Source: Nitriliruptoraceae bacterium (GTDB lineage Bacteria; Actinomycetota; Nitriliruptoria; Nitriliruptorales; Nitriliruptoraceae). From it: a stretch of DNA of 19,708 nucleotides. A program made the position numbers and the translations under genes. Below, in pieces: positions 15,274 through 19,708 of this stretch. The DNA is taken from assembly GCA_007118045.1 (NCBI GenBank), contig SKTG01000390.1, positions 1-19,708 on the forward strand. The letters are read 5' to 3'. The notes under the pieces were generated by a model. That model saw only the letters and a list, made by a program, of their open reading frames with translations, made no database searches and was not told the DNA's origin. The number at the start of each line of letters is the position of its first letter. Positions within the stretch are counted from its first letter, which is position 1.

Positions 15274-15293
15274 CGCGCGTCGCGACCGCTCAA
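15265..15293 (-). promoter_or_regulatory. Actinobacterial sigma-A-type promoter of the epimerase gene
   Basis: On the minus strand: TTGAGC (15293-15288), a 17-nt spacer, then CAGGCT (15270-15265). The -35 has 4 of 6 consensus bases, and the -10 differs by one base from the actinobacterial TAGGCT form. Transcription would start near 15258, giving a leader of about 23 nt that holds the GGAGG site. Confidence 0.55.
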
Positions 15294-15358
15294 GGGTCGA
15301 GTGACCACGTCACGGGCTCAGGACCGATCCGGACCCTCCGGACCTGTTTCCCCGACGT

Positions 15359-15736
15359 TCACGCAGGAGGATCGGCGCGGGTACGCCGCCACACGTCCAC
15401 GATCACCATGCTGACCAGCAGCACAGTCCCGGGCAGCACCAAGAACAGCATGATGACCCCGGCCAGCAGCGCGTCCGCGAGCCCAGCGAGCCCCTCCGCC
15501 GCGTTCATGGTCAACAGCACGTAACTGCTGGCGCCCCCGACGAGGCAGATGACCGCGACGGGATACCCGATCTTGCGGGAGATGTGGCGAGCCGCGACAC
15601 CTGCGCCGGCACACAGGACGACGATGGCGAGCAGCATCGGTAGCGCGCCGAGACCGATGCCCAGGACCTGGGTGGCCAGCAGCGCGACGCCCATCGCGAG
15701 CATGATGATCACGTTCCTGGTCTGTCTGGGTTCCAC
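15359..15736 (-). CDS. Small four-helix membrane protein, unknown function
   Basis: This 125-residue hypothetical membrane protein has four hydrophobic segments at about 8-25, 30-48, 58-77 and 87-113, a short positively charged tail (WRRTRADPPA), and HISRKIGYP between helices 2 and 3. I do not recognise a family. The GTG at 15736 is chosen because GCGGAG sits 6 nt upstream and the hydrophobic core starts straight after VEPRQTRN. An open frame continues upstream to 16153 but is Arg-rich and repeat-derived, so it looks non-coding. The gene is 123 bp upstream of the epimerase on the same strand. It may be transcribed separately, because the epimerase has its own promoter. Confidence 0.6.
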   Translation of the reverse strand: MEPRQTRNVIIMLAMGVALLATQVLGIGLGALPMLLAIVVLCAGAGVAARHISRKIGYPVAVICLVGGASSYVLLTMNAAEGLAGLADALLAGVIMLFLVLPGTVLLVSMVIVDVWRRTRADPPA

Positions 15737-15840
15737 GACCGGCTCCGCGTCGGCTGCGCCCGTCAGCGAGTCGACCCGTTGCGAAGGGCGGTGTCCTGAG
15801 CTTCGGCGGGCAGGCCATGAGACTGGAGACGCAGCCTCCA

Positions 15841-15944
15841 GTGGCCGCTGACGTGCCTCCCGTGGCCGCTGACGTCGGGGCGCGTGGTGACGTCGGGGCC
15901 AGTGGTGCTGGGCACGGGACGCCGTGGTGCTCGGCACGGGACGC
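15841..15944. repeat. Cluster of short, overlapping direct repeats
   Basis: Three direct-repeat pairs follow one another: GTGGCCGCTGACGT at 15841-15854 and 15862-15875 (period 21); GACGTCGGGGC at 15871-15881 and 15889-15899 (period 18); and a 21-mer at 15902-15922 repeated at 15924-15944 with one mismatch (period 22). All are in the same orientation. Confidence 0.85.
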
Positions 15945-16016
15945 GGTCGTCGTCCAGCAGGCTCGGCGAGGGCCAGGCGGGCCACGTCCGCTTCCCTGGT
16001 TCGCCCATAAGATACA

Positions 16017-16024
16017 TTACGTAA
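16017..16024. promoter_or_regulatory. AT-rich island with TTACGTAA palindrome
   Basis: TTACGTAA is a perfect 8-bp palindrome in a run of low GC (about 16007-16027: CATAAGATACATTACGTAAAC-type composition) that stands out sharply in this genome. TAAGAT on the plus strand (about 16008-16013) would serve as a -10. It could be a regulator-bound promoter or a junction of foreign DNA. No gene begins close by. Confidence 0.3.
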
Positions 16025-16047
16025 ACTCAGACAGATCGACCCCCACT

Positions 16048-16072
16048 CCCCTGTAGCGCAGGCTACGAGGGG
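16048..16072. other. Strong stem-loop of unknown role
   Basis: CCCCT-GTAGC pairs with GCTAC-(G)-AGGGG, giving 10 base pairs with a single bulged G and a 4-nt GCAG loop. No gene runs into it on either strand and no T-tract follows, so a terminator call is not supported. It lies 24 nt beyond the TTACGTAA island, and the two may belong together. Confidence 0.5.
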
Positions 16073-16733
16073 TCTCGCTCGCGTTGGATCACGGCGACTT
16101 CTTCGAACCGGGTGCGCTCCCAGCCTCCGAGGTCTCGCCCTGCCATCGTGCACAGCGACGGAGCCGGCACGAAGCCCTCCCGCAAGCGCTCAGCACGCAG
16201 TCGCTGGACGTATGGGTACGCGTCCCGGTCGGGCTGATCCCGTCACAGCCGATCGCGTGAGCCGCATCTCTGTCGAATGCATTGCCCCATGCGTCGCCGA
16301 CGCTCGGTGACCATCGCCAGCCCTCAGCTCTCGCCAGACCCCTCCCCTGACGACGATGCGGGATCGCTCGCGGCTCGGATCGTCCATAGCCGCCTGCGGC
16401 GTCGCCATCACCGCCTAGTAGGGCCCCGGGCTGTCGAGGACGTCCGCCAACGGATCGACGAAACGAGAACCGGCCTCCGATGCCTCGACGCGACCCGGCG
16501 CTCCGGTGCCCCACTGGCAGGCCAATCCCCCACGGCCACGCCCTTTCGCGGAAGCGCGATAGGCCTCGAAACCGCCCCACGGTCGACCAGCCAGCCGGCC
16601 CTACGCGGCGCCGAACCGCGTACGGCTGGCCGTCTGCCCAGAGCCGAACGTCGTCGACTACCCGCGCGCGAGTCCCCGCTGCGCACGGGTCGCTGGTCAG
16701 GCGTGGTGATCCACAGGCGCGCACAATTCCCGG

Positions 16734-16760
16734 TCTGACGGCGTCGATAGGACGTAGGCT
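16734..16760 (+). promoter_or_regulatory. Core promoter candidate for the toxin-antitoxin pair
   Basis: TAGGCT (16755-16760) is the actinobacterial -10 form. TCTGAC (16734-16739) is a partial -35 at a short 15-nt spacing. Transcription would start about 15 nt before the antitoxin ATG. The short spacing lowers confidence. Confidence 0.35.
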
Positions 16761-16781
16761 GACCTGGCGAGGAGGATGGCC

Positions 16782-17012
16782 ATGACGTTCGAGCGGATCT
16801 CGACCGATCCCAAGGTGCTTGGGGGTGTGCCCTGCATCCGTGGACTGCGGGTGCCCGTGGCAACCGTGGTCGGCATGGTCGCTGATGGAATGAGCGTCGA
16901 TGAGATCCTGGCCGACTTCCCGTATCTGGAAGCCGACGACATCGCTGCAGCCCTGCGCTACGCCGCCGAGGCGGTCCGTGAGCGTGAGCTGCCACTGCGT
17001 CCGGTGGGATGA
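16782..17012 (+). CDS. DUF433 family antitoxin
   Basis: This 76-residue protein has the full DUF433 pattern: FERISTDPKVLGGVPCIRGLRVPV (3-26), then GMSVDEILADFPYLEADDIAAALRYAAE (38-65). The family folds as a small helix-turn-helix-like unit and is usually the antitoxin partner of a PIN-like DUF5615 protein, as here. It should neutralise the toxin by direct contact and may repress its own promoter. ATG at 16782 is chosen because GGAGG (16771-16775) lies 6 nt upstream. An ATG at 16776 is in frame but abuts the GGAGG and would add only two residues. The stop overlaps the toxin start by 4 nt (ATGA at 17009), giving tight coupling. It stands alone between two gene-poor stretches, a common setting for laterally moving modules. 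Confidence 0.92.
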   Translation: MTFERISTDPKVLGGVPCIRGLRVPVATVVGMVADGMSVDEILADFPYLEADDIAAALRYAAEAVRERELPLRPVG

Positions 17013-17401
17013 GGTTCCTCGTCGACGCGAGCATGTCGCCGGTCGTGGTTCAGGTGCTGCGCACCGCCGGTCACGACGCGGTCCACGTCGGCGAGGTGAT
17101 TCGCCTGAACGCCCCGGATGTGGACATCCTCGAGCACGCTGCCCGGGAGCAACGGGTGGTCGTAGCAGCGGAGACGGACTTCGGGGGCCTGCTGGCCTCA
17201 CAGCAGGCGGCGAAGCCCTCGGCCGTGCTGTTCCACCGGCAGACCGGCCGGCGGCCTCGGGAGCAGGCCGCGCTGCTGCAAGCCAACCTCGCCTCGGTCG
17301 AGTCGGACCTGCAGGGCGGAGCCATCGTGGTCATCGAGGAGCAGCGGGTTCGAGTCCGGCTGTTGCCGATCAGGGAGCACGGAAACGATCCCAGCACCTA
17401 G
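17009..17401 (+). CDS. DUF5615 PIN-like toxin
   Basis: This 130-residue protein of the DUF5615 PIN-like family is a predicted Mg-dependent ribonuclease-type toxin. The N-terminal strand MRFLVDASMSP (1-11) supplies the first acidic residue, D6. GHDAVHVGEV (21-30) and APDVDILEHAAREQRVVVAAETDFGGLL (35-62) follow the family pattern, in which a helix leads to a strand ending in (D/E)-x-D-F. Here that is E55-T-D57-F; many relatives have D at the first place, so E55 is a conservative change. D38 or D39 is another likely metal-site residue. The length is slightly above the usual 110-120 because of a C-terminal tail (HGNDPST). Coupled to the DUF433 antitoxin by a 4-nt overlap. Nuclease activity for this branch is inferred from the PIN relationship. 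Confidence 0.88.
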   Translation: MRFLVDASMSPVVVQVLRTAGHDAVHVGEVIRLNAPDVDILEHAAREQRVVVAAETDFGGLLASQQAAKPSAVLFHRQTGRRPREQAALLQANLASVESDLQGGAIVVIEEQRVRVRLLPIREHGNDPST

Positions 17402-18268
17402 TCGTGGTTGGCGAGCAGGCGATCGTCGATCTGGAACTCGGACGGACCGCAACGAGCGCCGCCTCTCGCACGAGCGAACCGAGGAACCCCTGATTGGGCT
17501 TCCCCTACGGAAATCGAACACCGACGATGCCGATCCGGTGCCGACCGATGAAGCCGATGCGGCTCAGGCCGACCCCGTTGAACCGGTCGAACCACCCAAG
17601 GCCGCCGAGAAGCAGAACGGTCATCGCCCGACCCCGCGTGCCCAGCCTGCTGGTGCCGTCAAGCCCGACCACCTACCCCGACGCGGCGGTTCCACCCGCA
17701 GCTGACCCGCGCGCCGGACCCCGACCCCGATCACCCCATCACCAGCATCACTGACACGGTGGGCCAACCAGCGGACAACGCCCGTTGCTGCCCCCGCACG
17801 TCTCGCCACCCCGCTGGCCGCAGTGCGGCCCATGGCCCGACGAACCGCATTCTGGGGACTGCCTCGGCCCGCGTTGTCCTCCTCGGGCAGTGCGCTGCCG
17901 GCGAAGCGGTTATGGGCACCGGGCCGTCGACTCGTCGGCGATCGAAGAAGCTCCTATACGCGTCTGCAACGCGGTCGTTCGCGAGGACCGCAGGCGACCG
18001 GGATGCGCACGGGGTCTGCCGACCGCTCTGCTCCCAGCAATTCATGCAGCAAGTTGCCCGTAGTTCGATCGCCCTCTCGACAGCGGGTAGGGCCGCGGGC
18101 GAGGGTTCCGACCGCCCTCCCTGCGCCCTGCCTCTCCTGCTGGGGGGCTCCACACAGAAGACCTTCAGAGGCGTTTGGTTCGGGGCACGGTGGTCTCGGA
18201 CACACTGCCAGTACTCGGCCGGCTTTGGTAGCTTGGCATGAGAGCATCCGCGCGGGGAGAGAGAGGGA
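17402..18268. other. Gene-poor stretch of about 870 bp
   Basis: No gene can be supported. One plus-strand frame stays open from the toxin's end to a TGA at 17703-17705 and is rich in Asp, Glu and Pro in its second half, but it has no start or RBS and resembles nothing I know. A minus-strand frame at about 17731-18240 is also unrecognisable. Composition is patchier and locally less GC-rich (about 17940-18260) than in the flanking genes. Confidence 0.45.
18205..18234 (+). promoter_or_regulatory. Core promoter candidate for the SARP gene
   Basis: CTGCCA (18205-18210), an 18-nt spacer, then TAGCTT (18229-18234). The -35 matches 4 of 6 bases, and the -10 fits TAnnnT. The leader would be about 28 nt and contain the purine-rich GGGGAGAGAGAGGGA before the GTG start. 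Confidence 0.35.
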
Positions 18269-19018
18269 GTGGTAGCGGCGTCTGGACGTGCGAATGATCC
18301 TGATGCTCCCACGCACAGGACGCCGAGGCTGTCGCTGCTCGGGGGTTTCGGGCTGTCCGACGGTCGGGTCGACATCGCGCTCGCTGAGGGCCCGCAACGT
18401 CTGATGGCGTTCCTCGCGCTGCGGAAGCAGCCCGTGAAGCGCAGGCTCGCCGCGGGGGTCCTGTGGCCTGACGCCAGTGCGGAACATGCGCACTCCAGTC
18501 TGCGTTCGACCTTGGCGCGCCTCGATCAGGCGGCACGCTCGGCGTTGGCGGTGACCACCGCCCAGGTCGGGATCTCGCAGCGGATCATGGTGGACCTGTG
18601 GGAGTCGGAAGCCATCGCACGCCGGCTGGTCGGGCCCCATGAGTCTCTGACGGTCCACCGCTCGGCAGCCACCGAGGTGGATGCACTGTCGGCCGACATC
18701 CTGCCGGACTGGTACGAGGACTGGGTGATCGTCGAGGCGGAGGCCTGGCATCAACGGCGGCTGCATGCGTTGGAGGTGTTGGCCGACGACCTGCGTGCCG
18801 AGGGTGCCTTCGGGGATGCTGCCTCGGCTGCGCAGGCGGCGATCAAGGCCGACCCGCTGCGAGAGAGCCCCCGGGCTGCCCTGATCCGGGTGCACCTCGC
18901 AGAGGGCAACGTCTCCGAGGCGCTGCGTGAGTTCGCGCAGTACCGCCTGCTGCTGCAGCGCGAGCTCCAGCTCGAGCCGACCCCTCGCCTGCAGCGGCTC
19001 CTCGACGAGGGCGTGTAA
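18269..19018 (+). CDS. Small SARP-type transcriptional activator (wHTH + BTAD)
   Basis: This 249-residue regulator is built like the shortest SARP proteins. Residues about 19-107 form the OmpR-like winged helix-turn-helix: PRLSLLGGFGLSDG opens the domain, and KRRLAAGVLWPDASAEHAHSSLRSTLARL (58-86) matches the SARP core where LWPD precedes the recognition region. Residues about 110-249 are the bacterial transcriptional activation domain, with DWYEDWVIVEAEAWHQRRLHALEVLADDL and a TPR-like DPLRESPRAALIRVHLAEGNVSEALREFAQYRLLLQRELQLEPTPRL. No ATPase or sensor domain follows. SARPs bind heptameric direct repeats and recruit RNA polymerase; a matching array lies just downstream at 19288-19316. The start is a GTG at 18269 preceded by a long purine tract. 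It is followed by a 72-aa gene and a solute-binding protein gene, so it probably controls that import system. Confidence 0.9.
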   Translation: MVAASGRANDPDAPTHRTPRLSLLGGFGLSDGRVDIALAEGPQRLMAFLALRKQPVKRRLAAGVLWPDASAEHAHSSLRSTLARLDQAARSALAVTTAQVGISQRIMVDLWESEAIARRLVGPHESLTVHRSAATEVDALSADILPDWYEDWVIVEAEAWHQRRLHALEVLADDLRAEGAFGDAASAAQAAIKADPLRESPRAALIRVHLAEGNVSEALREFAQYRLLLQRELQLEPTPRLQRLLDEGV

Positions 19019-19052
19019 CGCCACCGTCACGCACGGTTGCGACGCTGGGGTC

Positions 19053-19271
19053 ATGCACACCTCACCGGTCAGTCTCCTGCTTCTGCGCGTCTGGTCCGAG
19101 CCAGACTCGTCGGCGCCGCTGCGCGTCGACGTCCGTCAGACCACCGACCTGTCGACAGGCTTCCGGCGGACGACGACCCTCACCGACATCGATGCCGTCC
19201 TGGCAACGGTCCGCCGCTTCCTCGAGGAGCGTCCAACGGTGACTCCTCGGCCCCTCGAGGGTGCTGACTGA
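19053..19271 (+). CDS. 72-aa protein of unknown function downstream of SARP
   Basis: This small open frame starts with ATG 34 bp after the SARP stop. The product has a beta-rich pattern: SLLLLRVWSEPDSSAPLRVDVRQTTDL (7-33), RTTTLTDIDAVLATVRRFLEE (39-59), then a Pro-rich tail. Alternating hydrophobics in the first half and an amphipathic helix in the second suggest a compact fold of two or three strands and a helix. I do not recognise a family. Only GGGG lies close upstream, so initiation may rely on coupling to the SARP gene. Same strand and spacing support an operon. Spurious ORF is possible; the amino-acid pattern and lack of Arg/Pro bias argue that it is real. Confidence 0.6.
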   Translation: MHTSPVSLLLLRVWSEPDSSAPLRVDVRQTTDLSTGFRRTTTLTDIDAVLATVRRFLEERPTVTPRPLEGAD

Positions 19272-19287
19272 GCCCTCCGTCGCCCGC

Positions 19288-19330
19288 GTCACGCCAGCGT
19301 CACGCTGGGGTCACGGCCGGGGGTCATCAT
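19288..19330 (+). promoter_or_regulatory. SARP-type heptad array and -10 element before the solute-binding protein gene
   Basis: Three heptads, GTCACGC (19288), GTCACGC (19299) and GTCACGG (19310), are spaced exactly 11 bp apart, one helical turn. After 8 bp comes CATCAT (19325-19330), 4 of 6 matches to a -10. SARP target promoters are known for 11-bp-spaced heptads ending 8 bp upstream of the -10. The transcript would start about 80 nt before the ATG at 19417. Confidence 0.65.
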
Positions 19331-19416
19331 CGGAGGTGTTCCGCCCGTCGTCCACGACGCCGGCACGCCCAGCGCCGGACGCGACGATCCGGATCAGCAG
19401 CAGCAGGAGGTTGCCG

Positions 19417-19708
19417 ATGTCAGCCATCAATCCGCGCCGCATCGCCGTTGCCGCGCTCTCCCTCGCTCTCGCGATGGCGGTCGCCAGTTGCGGAACCAAC
19501 GACGAACTCACCGCCGAGCCGGCCGCGGAGGTCGACACGAGCGCGCTCTCGGGCAACATCGAGGTCTGGGGGATGGGCGCGGAGGGGGAGGCGATGAACA
19601 TCCTCGGTGAGCGCTTCACCGAGGAGTACCCCGACGTCACGGTGAACGTCACCGCCATCGCGTGGGACATCGCCCACGATCGGCTGATCACGTCGGTCGC
19701 CGGGGGCC
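19417..19708 (+). CDS. Extracellular solute-binding lipoprotein, sugar ABC importer type (3' truncated)
   Basis: This open frame runs off the right edge after 97 codons. It begins with a lipoprotein signal peptide: basic MSAINPRRIA, a hydrophobic core (11-21), and lipobox VASC with C25 as the lipidated cysteine. An acidic linker (26-45) follows. The mature domain then starts with GNIEVWGMGAEGEAMNILGERFTEEYPDVTVNVTAIAWDIAHDRLITSVAGG (46-97), the first strand-helix-strand of family 1 solute-binding proteins (MalE/UgpB-like). In importers of this type the permease and ATPase genes follow, so they are expected beyond the window. ATG at 19417 has a perfect AGGAGG 6 nt upstream. The heptad array at 19288-19316 makes it the likely target of the SARP encoded 0.4 kb upstream. 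The ligand is probably an oligosaccharide, but this is inferred from the family. Confidence 0.88.
   Translation, partial: MSAINPRRIAVAALSLALAMAVASCGTNDELTAEPAAEVDTSALSGNIEVWGMGAEGEAMNILGERFTEEYPDVTVNVTAIAWDIAHDRLITSVAGG

Larger units (their letters stand above)
15737..16781. other. Gene-poor stretch of about 1 kb
   Basis: No recognisable gene on either strand between the small membrane protein and the antitoxin. The open frames present translate to Arg/Pro/Ser-rich, low-information products with no RBS. The stretch does hold the direct-repeat cluster at 15841-15944, an AT-rich palindrome at 16017-16024 and a hairpin at 16048-16072, listed separately. Degraded remnants of former genes are possible, but none is identifiable by eye. 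Confidence 0.5.

Noticed and set aside
13367..15304. A 645-codon plus-strand open frame antisense to the hydrolase and epimerase genes
   Set aside because: It mirrors two well-supported minus-strand genes, has no RBS, and its product is a low-information shadow typical of GC-rich codon bias.
16048..16072. Hairpin interpreted as a tRNA fragment or attachment site
   Set aside because: No tRNA arms can be built around it, and no matching second copy is visible in the window.
16089..17201. A 370-codon minus-strand frame opposite the toxin-antitoxin pair
   Set aside because: No RBS and no recognisable domain, and it is antisense to two coupled genes with clear families.
17403..17705. Plus-strand open stretch rich in Asp, Glu and Pro, possibly the tail of a decayed gene
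   Set aside because: No start codon with an RBS, no homology I recognise, and another frame is equally open over the same bases.

Overview
This is a GC-rich (roughly 70%) window with GTG starts, many ATGA start/stop overlaps and actinobacterial protein families: a DesK/DesR-type two-component pair beside a drug-type ABC exporter, a SARP/BTAD regulator, DUF4386, and a DUF433/DUF5615 module. It most likely comes from a chromosome of a high-GC actinobacterium, possibly a deep-branching lineage. That placement is inference from gene style only. I see no rRNA, tRNA, CRISPR array, complete insertion sequence or phage gene.

Layout. 1-3800: the C-terminal end of an MFS transporter, a HerA/DUF87-type ATPase (minus) and a type III alkylsulfatase of the metallo-beta-lactamase fold (minus). 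4165-7203: a SulP-STAS anion transporter (minus), a DUF1269 membrane protein (plus) and a CBS-pair protein (minus). 7710-9338: a DUF4386 membrane protein and a voltage-gated-type potassium channel (plus). 9386-13232: a response regulator and histidine kinase (minus, overlapping by 4 nt), divergent from an ABC ATPase and permease (plus, overlapping by 4 nt). This is a complete sense-and-export unit. 13274-15736: an alpha/beta hydrolase, an NAD-dependent epimerase-type reductase and a four-helix membrane protein (all minus). 15737-18268 is gene-poor, contains short direct repeats, and carries only a DUF433 antitoxin / DUF5615 PIN-like toxin pair. 18269-19708: a short SARP-type activator, a 72-aa orphan, and the start of a lipoprotein sugar-type solute-binding protein that runs off the window.

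The most interesting signals are in non-coding DNA. (1) The alkylsulfatase and the SulP transporter each carry a TCACCC-N5-GGGTGA palindrome upstream, embedded in about 23 bp of near-identical sequence. This suggests a co-regulated pathway that frees sulfate from sulfate esters and takes it up. A second shared 13-mer lies 14, 34 and 54 nt beyond the palindromes. (2) Downstream of the SARP gene lie three GTCACG(C/G) heptads at exact 11-bp spacing, followed after 8 bp by a -10-like hexamer. This is the classical layout of a SARP target promoter, and it faces the solute-binding protein gene. (3) The epimerase promoter is a good actinobacterial match whose -10 lies inside a perfect TGACAG-C-CTGTCA palindrome. 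(4) The kinase/ABC intergenic region has a 9-bp inverted repeat suited to a NarL-type regulator. All of these are inferences from visible sequence and can be tested.
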